Of a DNA stretch of 37,364 nt, positions 23,679 through 32,862 are shown piece after piece. Source of the DNA: an uncultured Bacteroidia bacterium (GTDB lineage Bacteria; Bacteroidota; Bacteroidia; Bacteroidales; Prolixibacteraceae); assembly GCA_903854235.1 (NCBI GenBank), contig CAINVV010000172.1:1-37364 (forward strand). The letters are read 5' to 3'. A program made the translations under genes and the position numbers. A model generated the notes under the pieces. The model saw only the letters and a list, made by a program, of their open reading frames with translations. It was not told the origin of the DNA and ran no database searches. The number at the start of each line of letters is the position of its first letter. Position 1 is the first letter of the stretch.

Positions 23679-25400
23679 TCAATAATCCATGCGGGACCTG
23701 ATATCCCTGACATTCAACTGCAAATACGTTTTATCGCGGTATTGGTTTTCCGTAACTGAGTAGCAGATGTCAAAAGGAAGAGACTGTTTGATCATGTCGA
23801 AATGGTTTGCCAGTGAGAATCCTATTCCCGAAAAGCGGGAGGAGGATCTGTTGGCCTCCATTAGGTCCAGTTTCACGTGATCGTTGTTTTTTCCCACCAG
23901 CTTACTGGTTCCATAATCCATCACATCGTCCGTAAGGAAAACAGGCGTCATGTTGTGTGGACCAAAAGGTTCAAATTGTTTCAGCAGCCGGATGAATTTT
24001 GGCGTCAGGTCAGACAGGGAGATCTTGGCATCCAGGTCAATCTTCTGCACCATCTGGTCGTCTGTAATCGAATCCCGTACCACCTGCTCAAAACGGCGGG
24101 AAAATTCGGCCACATTGTCCAATTTCATCGAAAGTCCGGCCGCATACATGTGTCCACCGTATGATTCAAGCAGATCAGCACATTTGCCGATGGCCTCATA
24201 CAGGTCAAACTCTCCTACCGATCGTGCCGAACCGGTTGCAATGCCATTGGATTCTGTGAGTACCACGGTTGGCCGGTAGTAATGTTCCGTCAGCCTGGAG
24301 GCGACAATGCCCACGACCCCCTTGTGCCAGTCGCGGTTGTAGATCACCGTCGATTTGCGGCCTTCGTAGAACTGGCTTTGTGAAATCATCTCAAGTGCCT
24401 CCTGGGTGATGTCTCTGTCGAGGGTCTTGCGAATCTCATTGTAGGAGTTGATCTCCTTTCCCAGCTCTTCCAGCTCCATGAGGTCTTCTGCCAATAAAAT
24501 TCTGACAGATTTTTTCCCGTGTTCGATGCGTCCAGAGGCATTCAGCCGCGGTCCAATTTTAAAAACAATATCCTGAACCCTGAGCTCTCCGACTATGCCG
24601 GAGTAATTGATCAACGTTTTCAATCCGGTAGATGGATTTGAATTCAGTTTCTGCAATCCAAAGAAAGCAAGTACCCGGTTTTCTCCCGTTAGGGGAACAA
24701 TGTCGGAGGCGATGCTCACCACCACCAGGTCGAGCAATTCATAGGCAATCTCCTGTGGAAGGTCGTTTTTCATGCAGAAAGCCTGAATCAGTTTGAACCC
24801 AACCCCGCAACCGGAAAGATCCTTGTAGGGATAGTCACAGCCCGGTTGTTTTGGATCCAGTACAGCAATGGCATCCGGAACCTGGTCGTCCGGATTGTGG
24901 TGATCACAAATGATGAAATCAATGCCCAGCTCTTTGGCATAGGCAATCTTCTCCACCGCTTTGATTCCGCAGTCCAAGACGATGATCAGAGTGATATTTT
25001 TTGAGGCAGCGTAATCGATCCCGATTTTCGAGATTCCATACCCCTCCATGTACCGATCGGGCACGTAATATTCAATTTCAGCAATCCGTTTCGAAAGAAA
25101 CGTATACATCAGGGCTACAGAGGTAGTTCCATCCACGTCATAATCCCCGTAAACCATCACCCTTTCTTTTTCGTCGATGGCCCGTTGAATCCTTTCGACT
25201 GCCTTATCCATGTCCTTCATCAGGAAGGGATCGTGAAGATCTGTCAACTTGGGCCGAAAAAATGATTTAGCCGCTGCAAAAGTCTTTATTCCCCGCTGGA
25301 CCAACAGGTTGGCAATAGCCATATCCACGTTCAGCGCGGCCGAAAGCTGCTTAATATCATTGATATCAGCCTGTTCCTTCAGTTTCCAGATTTTTTGCAT
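23679..25400 (-). CDS. recJ: Single-stranded-DNA-specific exonuclease RecJ
   Basis: RecJ degrades single-stranded DNA 5' to 3' in recombination and repair. The 573-residue protein carries the DHH-phosphoesterase motifs GDYDVDGTTS at 85-94, LDCGIK near 142-147 and DHHNPD at 166-171. The DHHA1 domain has SYGGHMYAAGLSM near 405-417. The C-terminal OB-like domain includes NDHVKLDLMEA. The length is normal. The ATG start at 25400 follows a well-spaced promoter 39-69 bases upstream. It diverges from lysS. Confidence 0.96.
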   Translation of the reverse strand: MQKIWKLKEQADINDIKQLSAALNVDMAIANLLVQRGIKTFAAAKSFFRPKLTDLHDPFLMKDMDKAVERIQRAIDEKERVMVYGDYDVDGTTSVALMYTFLSKRIAEIEYYVPDRYMEGYGISKIGIDYAASKNITLIIVLDCGIKAVEKIAYAKELGIDFIICDHHNPDDQVPDAIAVLDPKQPGCDYPYKDLSGCGVGFKLIQAFCMKNDLPQEIAYELLDLVVVSIASDIVPLTGENRVLAFFGLQKLNSNPSTGLKTLINYSGIVGELRVQDIVFKIGPRLNASGRIEHGKKSVRILLAEDLMELEELGKEINSYNEIRKTLDRDITQEALEMISQSQFYEGRKSTVIYNRDWHKGVVGIVASRLTEHYYRPTVVLTESNGIATGSARSVGEFDLYEAIGKCADLLESYGGHMYAAGLSMKLDNVAEFSRRFEQVVRDSITDDQMVQKIDLDAKISLSDLTPKFIRLLKQFEPFGPHNMTPVFLTDDVMDYGTSKLVGKNNDHVKLDLMEANRSSSRFSGIGFSLANHFDMIKQSLPFDICYSVTENQYRDKTYLQLNVRDIRSRMDY

Positions 25401-25438
25401 TTTTTCGCTTTTACCGGCAGTTTAAGTGAATTATTTCC

Positions 25439-25469
25439 CAAATATACCTTTTTGGCGCTTAGTGACCAA
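25439..25469 (-). promoter_or_regulatory. Promoter of recJ
   Basis: On the minus strand TTG (25469-25467) is followed after exactly 20 bases by TATATTTG (25446-25439). Both spacing and boxes match the Bacteroidota -33/-7 promoter. Transcription would start about 30 bases before the recJ ATG. This is the best promoter match in the window. Confidence 0.6.
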
Positions 25470-25480
25470 GACAATTAAAA

Positions 25481-25514
25481 GCCCAGACCCAAATCTTTGG
25501 GAAGAAAATGGGCG
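25481..25514. other. Nested hairpin between recJ and lysS promoters
   Basis: An inner hairpin CCCAAA-TC-TTTGGG (25488-25501) sits inside an outer pair GCCCA (25481-25485) and TGGGC (25510-25514). It lies upstream of both divergent promoters, so it is not a terminator of either. It may be a protein-binding site or chance. Confidence 0.35.
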
Positions 25515-25641
25515 AACCTGTTTATTTTGCTTATTTAAAGGTCATTACATTTCGGCTTCTAGCGGGAAGTCCGAAAGCACGATGAAGCCACGTTTGAATA
25601 AATTTGAGCCAACAGTACACCAAAAAGAGTATATCTTTTCT

Positions 25642-25649
25642 TATCTTTG
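25642..25649 (+). promoter_or_regulatory. -7 promoter element of lysS
   Basis: TATCTTTG followed by CG exactly matches TAnnTTTG. The lysS ATG is 41 bases downstream. A -33 TTG at the expected distance is missing. Confidence 0.5.
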
Positions 25650-25689
25650 CGCGTAATTTTTTCTTAAAAAACAGGACTATTCATACAAG

Positions 25690-27411
25690 ATGAGCAATAT
25701 AGAGTTAAGTGAGCAGGAGATCATCCGACGAAATTCCTTGCAAAAACTTCGTGATATCGGGATCAATCCATACCCTGCGAACGAATTCAAGATCAACACT
25801 TCTTCCAGACAAATCCTAGAACAATTTGATCCCGAAAAGCTAAATTTTCAGGATGTGACGATCGCCGGAAGGCTGATGAACCAAAGGATCATGGGGAAAG
25901 CCTCTTTTGCCGAGCTTCAGGATGAAAGCGGCAAAATCCAACTTTACATCAACAGGGATGAAATTTGTCCGGGAGAAGACAAGAGCCTATACAACGATGT
26001 ATTTAAGAAGTTACTGGATATTGGAGATATTATCGGCGTAACCGGATATGTCTTCATCACCCAGATGGGAGAAACCTCCGTCCACGTTAAATCGCTTACC
26101 TTGCTGAGCAAGTCGCTGCGGCCACTTCCCGTGGTCAAGGAGAAGGAAGGAATGCTTTTCGATGCCTTCACCGATCCGGAACAGCGTTACCGCCAACGTT
26201 ACCTCGACCTGATTGTCAATCCTCAGGTCCGTGAGGTATTCGTCAAACGCAGCCAGATCATCAACAACATGCGGGAGTTTTTCAACCAAAAGGGATACCT
26301 GGAAGTAGAGACGCCCATCCTTCAACCCATACCGGGAGGGGCCTCGGCCCGGCCATTCATCACACACCACAATGCATTGAACATGCCTCTTTACTTGAGA
26401 ATTGCCAATGAATTGTACCTGAAACGCCTGATTGTGGGTGGTTTCGAAGGAGTATACGAATTTGCCAAGGACTTCAGGAACGAAGGGATGGACCGTACCC
26501 ACAATCCTGAGTTTACAGTCATGGAAATCTATGTAGCCTACAAGGATTACAACTGGATGATGGAGATGACGGAAGAGATGATTGAACGCGTCGCCATTGC
26601 CCTCCACGGAAAAACGGAGGTGCCGGTAGGCAATACGGTTATCGATTTCAAGCGTCCCTTCAAAAGAATTACCATGACCGACTCGATCAAGGAGTTTACC
26701 GGCGTCGATATTCTGGGCATGGATGAAGAAGCACTCAGGGCCGCCTGCAAGCAAATTGGCGTGGAAGTGGACGAAACGATGGGGAAAGGCAAAATAATCG
26801 ACGAAATATTTGGTGAAAAGTGTGAAGGTAACTACATTCAACCCACTTTTATCCTCGACTATCCTGTTGAAATGTCGCCACTCTGCAAAAAGCACCGCGA
26901 CAATCCCGATCTGACCGAACGTTTTGAACTCATGGTGAATGGGAAAGAGATTTGCAATGCATACTCTGAATTGAATGATCCCATCGACCAGCTTGACAGG
27001 TTTCAGGAGCAGCTGAAGCTTTCAGAAAAAGGCGACAACGAAGCCATGTTCATCGACATGGATTTTGTGCGCTCGCTGGAATATGGAATGCCCCCTACTT
27101 CTGGAATGGGAATCGGCATCGACCGACTGGCGATGCTGATGACAAACTCAGCCTCCATTCAGGATGTGCTACTCTTCCCGCAGATGAAACCTGAAAAAAG
27201 GTCGGAAGAAGATTCGGCAGAGATGTTTGAGGCTTTGGGAATACCAGCTGCATGGGTGGAGGTTCTGCGCAAGATGAGCTACAAGAAAATTGCGCAATTG
27301 AAAGAGGTGAAAGCCTCCAAGTTGTTCAATGACCTGTGCGGCTACAACAAGAAAAATCACCTTGGGTTGGTAAATCCAGGGATGGATGAAGTGACGAAGT
27401 GGTTAAACTAA
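25690..27411 (+). CDS. lysS: Lysyl-tRNA synthetase, class II
   Basis: LysS charges tRNA-Lys. The 573-residue enzyme has an OB-fold anticodon-binding domain at about 50-145 (VTIAGRLMNQRIMGKASFAE) and a class II catalytic core. Motif 2 is FRNEGMDRTHNPEFTVMEIY at about 262-281, and motif 3 is GMGIGIDRLAML near 473-484. After motif 3 comes a further 85-residue tail, starting FPQMKPEKRSEEDSAEMFEAL and ending VTKWLN. I expect such a tail in Bacteroidota but not in E. coli LysS. gpsA starts 12 bases after the stop, so the two form an operon. Confidence 0.97.
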   Translation: MSNIELSEQEIIRRNSLQKLRDIGINPYPANEFKINTSSRQILEQFDPEKLNFQDVTIAGRLMNQRIMGKASFAELQDESGKIQLYINRDEICPGEDKSLYNDVFKKLLDIGDIIGVTGYVFITQMGETSVHVKSLTLLSKSLRPLPVVKEKEGMLFDAFTDPEQRYRQRYLDLIVNPQVREVFVKRSQIINNMREFFNQKGYLEVETPILQPIPGGASARPFITHHNALNMPLYLRIANELYLKRLIVGGFEGVYEFAKDFRNEGMDRTHNPEFTVMEIYVAYKDYNWMMEMTEEMIERVAIALHGKTEVPVGNTVIDFKRPFKRITMTDSIKEFTGVDILGMDEEALRAACKQIGVEVDETMGKGKIIDEIFGEKCEGNYIQPTFILDYPVEMSPLCKKHRDNPDLTERFELMVNGKEICNAYSELNDPIDQLDRFQEQLKLSEKGDNEAMFIDMDFVRSLEYGMPPTSGMGIGIDRLAMLMTNSASIQDVLLFPQMKPEKRSEEDSAEMFEALGIPAAWVEVLRKMSYKKIAQLKEVKASKLFNDLCGYNKKNHLGLVNPGMDEVTKWLN

Positions 27412-27423
27412 TATTTCACACCA

Positions 27424-28428
27424 ATGACGGAAATCACTGAGAAGAGCCGTGTCGCAATTATCGGCAGTGGAAGTTGGGCTACGGCGCTTGCTAAATTATT
27501 GATGTACAATGTCACTGAAATAAACTGGTACATGCGTAGCCAGGACAACATCGATCTTTTCAAAAAATTCCGCCACAATCCCAATTATCTCCGATCCGTG
27601 GAGTTTGATGTTTCCAAGATCAACTTCTACAACGACATCAACAAAATTGTAGAAGATTCTGACATCTTGGTTTTTGTTACCCCTTCAGCCTTTCTGAAAG
27701 ATACGCTCCGACATATGACGGCCGAAATCGGGAACAAGTTTGTGGTCTCTGCCATCAAGGGGATCATCCCGGAAGGGAATCTCTTCGTGGGGGAATTCTT
27801 TCACGAATTTTACGATCTTCCCTTCGAACAATTTTGCGTCATCGCAGGACCCTGTCACGCCGAAGAGGTGGCAAGGGATCTGCTTTCCTACCTCACCATT
27901 GCAAGTCCGGATGTCAAAAGAGCCAGGCAATTTGCGATGCTGCTGGAAAGTAATTCACTGCGGACCCATATTTCCGACGACATATGGGGAACCGAATATG
28001 CTGCCGTGTTGAAGAACATCATGGCTATAGCTGCCGGTATTTCTCACAGTCTCCGTTACGGAGACAACTTTCAGGCGGTGCTGATGTCGAATGCCATCCA
28101 GGAAATCAAACGCTTCGTGGATACGGTTCATCCGATTACCCGCGACATCAAATCATCTGCCTACCTCGGCGACCTTCTGGTAACAGGATATTCCCATTTC
28201 TCCAGAAACAGAACCTTCGGCGGCATGATCGGAAAGGGATACACCGTCCGTTCAGCCATGCTTGAAATGGACATGATTGCAGAAGGTTACTATGCCACCA
28301 AGTGTATCAAGGAACTCAACGAGCAGTACCGGATCAATATGCCGATCACGGATACCGTTTACAACATCATCTACGAAAACATCTCCCCGGCCATCGAAAT
28401 GAGGCTTCTGACGGAGTATTTGAGGTAA
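27424..28428 (+). CDS. gpsA: NAD(P)-dependent glycerol-3-phosphate dehydrogenase
   Basis: GpsA reduces dihydroxyacetone phosphate to sn-glycerol-3-phosphate for membrane phospholipid synthesis. The 334 residues show the N-terminal Rossmann motif GSGSWATALAKLL around 14-26, the segment VSAIKGIIPEG near 110-120 and AGPCHAEEVARDL near 141-153. The C-terminal helical catalytic domain has the conserved Lys in AAVLKNIMAIAAGI. The length is normal. An array of octamers starts 12 bases after the stop codon. Confidence 0.96.
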   Translation: MTEITEKSRVAIIGSGSWATALAKLLMYNVTEINWYMRSQDNIDLFKKFRHNPNYLRSVEFDVSKINFYNDINKIVEDSDILVFVTPSAFLKDTLRHMTAEIGNKFVVSAIKGIIPEGNLFVGEFFHEFYDLPFEQFCVIAGPCHAEEVARDLLSYLTIASPDVKRARQFAMLLESNSLRTHISDDIWGTEYAAVLKNIMAIAAGISHSLRYGDNFQAVLMSNAIQEIKRFVDTVHPITRDIKSSAYLGDLLVTGYSHFSRNRTFGGMIGKGYTVRSAMLEMDMIAEGYYATKCIKELNEQYRINMPITDTVYNIIYENISPAIEMRLLTEYLR

Positions 28429-28439
28429 AAAAGAGGGGA

Positions 28440-28471
28440 GACTGAAGGACTGGGAGACCAAGGGACTGCTA
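28440..28471 (+). repeat. Octamer repeat array (GACTNNNN) after gpsA
   Basis: Four consecutive octamers, GACTGAAG, GACTGGGA, GACCAAGG and GACTGCTA, begin 12 bases after the gpsA stop. They are in the same sense relative to the gene as the arrays at 5342-5429 and 8634-8672. Confidence 0.65.
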
Positions 28472-28581
28472 ATCTCAAAAGACCATCCAATATTCATCCA
28501 TTTCAGACACAAAGATTCCTGAGACTATCAAAAAAATCGATGCAATTATAGTTGGAGCAAATAGAGATAAAACGTTCTAAG

Positions 28582-28605
28582 AGCTAAAAGCTAACAGCTA
28601 AAAAC
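28582..28605 (+). repeat. Heptamer tandem repeat upstream of pgi
   Basis: AGCTAAA, AGCTAAC, AGCTAAA and AA run in tandem, with a degenerate unit before them. The tract ends about 36 bases before the pgi start. It may lie in the pgi leader. Confidence 0.5.
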
Positions 28606-28641
28606 TTGAACCATAAATAGAAAAATATTAAAACAACAAGA

Positions 28642-29991
28642 ATGAAGAACATTGGATTAAACTTCAGCAACGTATACGGCATTTTACCCAAAGCCAAAAT
28701 TGATGGATTCAAAGCCAGTTCGGAGGCTGCCAACAGTGCACTGCACCAAAAAACCGGCAAAGGTAACGATTACATGGGATGGGTGGATCTGCCCGGAGCT
28801 ACTCCGGAAGCTGAACTGGCAGACCTGGAAAAAACCATCCGAAAGATTCAGGTCAAACACATCGAAGTTTTCGTGGTGATTGGCATCGGCGGCTCCTATC
28901 TCGGATCAAAAGCTGTCATCGATGCACTCTCTGACTCTTTCGCAGCCATCAAGGGATCCTTTGAGGCGCCACTGATCGTTTTTGCAGGACAGAACATCAG
29001 CGAGGATTACCTTTTCGAACTTCGCGATCTGCTCGACTCCAAGGATTGGGCCTGCACCGTCATATCCAAATCAGGAACCACAACAGAACCGGCCCTGGCT
29101 TTCAGGTTGCTGAAACAGGATCTTGAAGAGAAATACGGAGTCGAAGAGGCACGCAAAAGAATCATTGCCGTCACCGACGAATCCAGAGGTGCACTGAAAA
29201 AACTGGCCAAAGAGGAGGGATACAAAACTTTTGTCATCCCTGATGATGTTGGTGGCCGCTATTCCGTTCTGACGCCTGTTGGCTTGCTTGCCATCGGAAT
29301 GGCAGGATTTGACATCCGTGCACTGGTACAAGGGGCTAAAGACATGGAGATTGCCTGCGATCCAAAGGTACCTTACGAACAGAACCTGGCTTGCCAATAT
29401 GCTGCCGCAAGGAATGCACTCTATCAGTCCGGGAAGAAAATCGAAATTCTCGTCAACTACAATCCAAAACTTCACTTCTTCGCTGAATGGTGGAAACAGC
29501 TTTACGGAGAGAGCGAAGGAAAGGAAAATAAAGGCATCTATCCGAGCAGTGTGGACTTTTCAAGCGACCTTCACTCCATGGGCCAATACATCCAGGAGGG
29601 GGAACGCACGCTGTTCGAGACTGTTCTTTCGGTCGAAGAGGTCGATAACGAACTGCTCGTTCCCGAGGATGAGGCAGACCTGGACGGTCTCAATTTCCTC
29701 GCGGGAAAGCGTGTGGATGAAGTAAATAAAATGGCCGAACTGGGTACGACCCTGGCACATGTCGATGGCGGCGTTCCAAATATTCGGATCACGGTTCCCA
29801 AACTGAACGAATATTACCTGGGGCAGCTCATCTACTTCTTCGAACTTGCCTGCGGAATCAGTGGCAAAATTCTGGATGTGAATCCATTTGATCAGCCAGG
29901 CGTTGAGAGTTACAAGAAGAATATGTTTGCACTTTTAAACAAACCGGGCTTTGAAAAAGAGAGCCAGGCTATGCAGGAAAGATTAAAATAA
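28642..29991 (+). CDS. pgi: Glucose-6-phosphate isomerase
   Basis: Pgi interconverts glucose-6-phosphate and fructose-6-phosphate in glycolysis and gluconeogenesis. The 449-residue product is the short bacterial type, as in Bacteroides and Firmicutes. It has [13 protein letters not shown] around 80-92 and the sugar-phosphate loop [13 protein letters not shown] near 141-153. Further motifs are [16 protein letters not shown] near 200-215 and [15 protein letters not shown] near 315-329. No clear promoter was found in the 213-base gap upstream. The lipoprotein gene begins five bases after its stop. Confidence 0.97.
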   Translation: MKNIGLNFSNVYGILPKAKIDGFKASSEAANSALHQKTGKGNDYMGWVDLPGATPEAELADLEKTIRKIQVKHIEVFVVIGIGGSYLGSKAVIDALSDSFAAIKGSFEAPLIVFAGQNISEDYLFELRDLLDSKDWACTVISKSGTTTEPALAFRLLKQDLEEKYGVEEARKRIIAVTDESRGALKKLAKEEGYKTFVIPDDVGGRYSVLTPVGLLAIGMAGFDIRALVQGAKDMEIACDPKVPYEQNLACQYAAARNALYQSGKKIEILVNYNPKLHFFAEWWKQLYGESEGKENKGIYPSSVDFSSDLHSMGQYIQEGERTLFETVLSVEEVDNELLVPEDEADLDGLNFLAGKRVDEVNKMAELGTTLAHVDGGVPNIRITVPKLNEYYLGQLIYFFELACGISGKILDVNPFDQPGVESYKKNMFALLNKPGFEKESQAMQERLK

Positions 29992-29996
29992 ACAGA

Positions 29997-30956
29997 ATGA
30001 TGCAAGATATCCCCAACTGCAAAACAAATACGACTAAAGGCTATTGCTTGCTGTTGGCGGTAGTTTTAATGCTCATGACCGCTTGCTTCCCGGGTCAGAC
30101 GGAAAAACAGTCGACCAGGGGAAAATCAACAGAAGCCTCCAGCCGGATGGATACTTTCAGGTTAAGTCAGCTGAACGTTCCAAACAATGTTGCCTTTGGG
30201 TCTGTTCTGGATGAACTGGACAAGCGCGATCTTCGAAACATCGACAGGGCGATCAACGTTTTCAATGCCTGTAAAGCCGATTCCCTCAGCAGAGACTCGA
30301 TGCTCATCTCTTTCAATGAGTACCTGAATGCCGTGATGGAAGAGTATTACCAGGGGAAACTTAGTGGAAACCGCCCATTGATGGATCAGTTTGAAAGCAA
30401 GGAACGATCCGAAGCGAAGAAACTGACAACCGAAATGGCGGCCCATGGCATCATTCTCATCTACCGGGATGGTGATTTTTACCTGGAACCAAATTCTTCA
30501 TTTATCTCTGCCCGTTTAGGCGGTATATTGACAACAAGCAGCCGCAATTACCTGCAAATCAAAACTGAACTGGCAAAAGGAATGTTCGATGAAAAGAACC
30601 AGCCTCTCTCTGTTCCGGACTCGCTGGCCAGACAGGTTGCCATTTGGGAAGATTTCCTGGTAAGAAATCCCGGGTACGTGATGAAGGAGGAAATTCAGGC
30701 ACAATACATCGATGTACTGGCGGCCTATCTATCTGGAACGGAACAGACTCCCCTATTTGATCCGGATACGAAAATCCTGAACCCGGATTTCAAAAGCTCC
30801 TATCTTCACTATGTGGAGAGCCACCCAGCCAGGGAAAGTGCCCAGACGGTCAAGCGATTCTACGAATTACTTTCCGCCAAAGGGTTTAAATACGACGAAT
30901 CCGTCGATTCCTTCCTCACGGAAGTCAATTTCATCCCTACACAAAAACTGCAATGA
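29997..30956 (+). CDS. Lipoprotein of unknown function in the pgi-rluA unit
   Basis: I do not recognise the family. The 319-residue product has a lipoprotein signal: a hydrophobic core CLLLAVVLMLMTAC with Cys30 as the lipid site. A short Ser/Thr/Gln-rich tether (TEKQSTRGKSTEASS) follows, then a soluble, mostly helical and polar region of about 270 residues (AINVFNACKADSLSRDS, KRFYELLSAKGF). It probably sits on a membrane facing the periplasm or outside. The gene begins five bases after pgi and overlaps the pseudouridine synthase start by four bases (ATGA), so it is translationally coupled to it. No enzyme motif is visible. Confidence 0.85.
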   Translation: MMQDIPNCKTNTTKGYCLLLAVVLMLMTACFPGQTEKQSTRGKSTEASSRMDTFRLSQLNVPNNVAFGSVLDELDKRDLRNIDRAINVFNACKADSLSRDSMLISFNEYLNAVMEEYYQGKLSGNRPLMDQFESKERSEAKKLTTEMAAHGIILIYRDGDFYLEPNSSFISARLGGILTTSSRNYLQIKTELAKGMFDEKNQPLSVPDSLARQVAIWEDFLVRNPGYVMKEEIQAQYIDVLAAYLSGTEQTPLFDPDTKILNPDFKSSYLHYVESHPARESAQTVKRFYELLSAKGFKYDESVDSFLTEVNFIPTQKLQ

Positions 30957-31864
30957 GTACCAAACCCTCCATCAAACCGAAAACCAAAGTAACACAGTTG
31001 ACGGTCACAAAACCTGCCCGCCTGATGGAGTTTCTCATCGGACAATTAGCCGGTAAGAGCCGAACCACCATCAAATCCTTGCTTGCTCACAGGCAGGTCT
31101 CGGTTGGCACGCATATTATCACCCAGTTTGACTTTCCGCTGGAACCCAATCAGCTCGTCACGATCAACTGGGGCGTAGTGCCTGAGCAGACCCGCTTGCG
31201 CGGAGTGCGCATTTTGTTTGAAGATCCGTACCTGGTAGTCATCGACAAAGAGGCAGGAATGCTCTCCATTGCTACCGCCAAGGAGAAACTGCTGACTACC
31301 TATTCCATCCTCAGCACCCATGTCAAGAAAGAAGATCCAACCAACCGCATTTTCGTTGTTCATCGGCTCGACCGCGACACTTCGGGTGTGATGATGTTTG
31401 CAAAAAGTGAGAAAGTACAGGAGATCATGCAGAAAGAGTGGCAGGAAGCCGTAATCAGACGTTCATATATTGCTGTTGTTGAGGGAGTTGTCGAAAATGA
31501 CAAGGGAACCATACGATCCTTTTTGAAGGAGAACAAGATGTTGATCATGTACTCCACCAAAGTTCCCGGAGAGGGCGACGAGGCCATTACCCATTACAAA
31601 GTACTGAAGATCAACGAAGAATTCTCCTTGTTGGAGGTTGAACTCGAAACCGGCAGAAAAAACCAGATCCGCGTGCACATGAAGGAGTTGGGCCATCCGG
31701 TTGCCGGAGATAAAAAATATGGTTCGAAGCACAATCCCCTTCGCCGAACCTGCCTTCATGCCAATATTCTGGCTTTTAAACATCCCATAACGGGAGAAGA
31801 GCTCAGCTTCGAAACACCTCCACCACACAGGTTTCTTTCCCTATTCCAAAGAAGAAATGACTAG
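30953..31864 (+). CDS. RluA-family pseudouridine synthase
   Basis: The enzyme converts uridine to pseudouridine in structured RNA, most likely 23S rRNA. The 303-residue product has an N-terminal S4 RNA-binding domain at about 21-75 (ARLMEFLIGQLAGKSRTTIK). The catalytic motif HRLDRDTSG is at 137-145, with Asp140 the expected nucleophile. The later LELETGRKNQIRVHMKELGHP-type segment is present (VELETGRKNQIRVH). Which of RluC, RluD or another specificity applies cannot be told. The start overlaps the lipoprotein stop. Its TAG stop lies within a GACTAGAGTGAATAAAGT repeat-like segment. Confidence 0.94.
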   Translation: MSTKPSIKPKTKVTQLTVTKPARLMEFLIGQLAGKSRTTIKSLLAHRQVSVGTHIITQFDFPLEPNQLVTINWGVVPEQTRLRGVRILFEDPYLVVIDKEAGMLSIATAKEKLLTTYSILSTHVKKEDPTNRIFVVHRLDRDTSGVMMFAKSEKVQEIMQKEWQEAVIRRSYIAVVEGVVENDKGTIRSFLKENKMLIMYSTKVPGEGDEAITHYKVLKINEEFSLLEVELETGRKNQIRVHMKELGHPVAGDKKYGSKHNPLRRTCLHANILAFKHPITGEELSFETPPPHRFLSLFQRRND

Positions 31865-31881
31865 AGTGAATAAAGTCACTT
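31858..31881. repeat. Nonamer-type repeat spanning the rluA-like stop codon
   Basis: TGACTAGAGTGAATAAAGTC shares the 11-mer TGACTAGAGTG with the array at 5803-5843. It overlaps the TAG stop of the pseudouridine synthase gene and precedes the nitroreductase gene. On the minus strand it reads ACTTTATTCACTCTAGTCA. Confidence 0.45.
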
Positions 31882-31887
31882 TTTTAC

Positions 31888-31895
31888 TATCTTAG
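31888..31895 (+). promoter_or_regulatory. Weak -7 candidate for the nitroreductase gene
   Basis: TATCTTAG differs from TAnnTTTG at one base and lies 25 bases before the start codon. There is no supporting -33 element. Confidence 0.25.
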
Positions 31896-31919
31896 GGGTA
31901 ACCTTTTAACCTGAGAACC

Positions 31920-32837
31920 ATGTCTATTCCAACCAGCAGAACGGAGGAGGCAGCAATCATCACCATTGATCCCTTGAAATGCAACGGATGCGGGAAATGC
32001 GTGGCCGTCTGTTCCGATTTCGAATTTAAAATTGTAAACGGGAAAGCCATCCCGTCGGAAGAATCCCTTTTTGGCTGTATGGCCTGCGCACATTGCATGG
32101 CCATCTGTCCGGAAGGAGCCATCGAAGTATCGGGCCGGTGCCTGCAGCCTGAGGATATGTTTCCCCTTCCGGGACCAAGAACCCAAACCAATTACGATGC
32201 CCTGCTAAGTCTGCTCCAATCCCGGCGGAGCATTCGGGAATTCAGGGGGAAAGCCGTTTCGCAGGAGACGATTGACCTTCTCCTAGCTGCGGCTCAGACC
32301 GCCCCAATGGGAATTCCCCCCTCCGATGTTCATCTTCTGGTCCTGAATGAAAAAGAAAAAGTCAGACAATTTACGTCCGACTTTTGCCAACTGCTCGAAA
32401 AGAACCGATGGTTCGTCTCGGGCTGGTTTATGACCCTGATGACTCCTTTCTACGACAAAAGGACTCTCCAATTCTTTAAAAAATTTATCCGCCCCCTCTT
32501 CGATGTCTACATCGGATCCATGAAAAAAGGGGTCGATCACGTCACCTACGATGCCCCTGTTGCCCTCTATTTTTACGGATCTCCCTATTGCGATCCTGCC
32601 GACCCAATTATTGCGGCCACCTATGCGATGGTAGCCGCCGAATCACTGGGATTGGGGTCTTGCATGCTGGGAGCCATTCATCCCTTTTTGCAATTCGGCT
32701 CCGGAGCCAAAGAGTTCAGGGACAAATACAAGATACGCTTCAAGAGCCGCGAGGGACTAGTTCTTGTAATTGGCTATCCTAAAATGAAATATCTAAAGGG
32801 TGTGAAGCGGAGTTTTGCCAGTATTGACTACGTCTAA
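31920..32837 (+). CDS. Ferredoxin-nitroreductase fusion protein
   Basis: The 305-residue protein combines a two-cluster ferredoxin domain with a flavin nitroreductase domain. Cysteines 21, 24, 27, 31 (CNGCGKC) and 53, 56, 59, 63 (CMACAHCMAICP) should bind two [4Fe-4S] clusters. The nitroreductase part begins SRRSIREFRGK around 97-107 and includes AAQTAPMGIPPSD, ESLGLGSCMLGA and a final YPKMKYLKG. Such fusions should pass electrons from the clusters to FMN for reducing nitro or quinone-like compounds. The physiological substrate is unknown. The gene ends 25 bases from the convergent helicase gene. Confidence 0.93.
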   Translation: MSIPTSRTEEAAIITIDPLKCNGCGKCVAVCSDFEFKIVNGKAIPSEESLFGCMACAHCMAICPEGAIEVSGRCLQPEDMFPLPGPRTQTNYDALLSLLQSRRSIREFRGKAVSQETIDLLLAAAQTAPMGIPPSDVHLLVLNEKEKVRQFTSDFCQLLEKNRWFVSGWFMTLMTPFYDKRTLQFFKKFIRPLFDVYIGSMKKGVDHVTYDAPVALYFYGSPYCDPADPIIAATYAMVAAESLGLGSCMLGAIHPFLQFGSGAKEFRDKYKIRFKSREGLVLVIGYPKMKYLKGVKRSFASIDYV

Positions 32838-32846
32838 AAGTTTGGG

Positions 32847-32859
32847 GTACTTTAAGTAC
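32847..32859. repeat. GTACTTTAAGTAC palindrome between convergent genes
   Basis: The 13-base palindrome GTACTT-T-AAGTAC lies in the 25-base gap between the nitroreductase and helicase stop codons. A related AGTACT-TAG-AGTACT occurs at 13222-13236. It could act as a weak hairpin at both 3' ends, but no long T run follows. Confidence 0.4.
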
Positions 32860-32862
32860 TTC

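Noticed and set aside
26011-26895. Long minus-strand ORF (294 aa) within lysS
   Set aside because: It is the complement of the conserved synthetase core and contains no recognisable domain.
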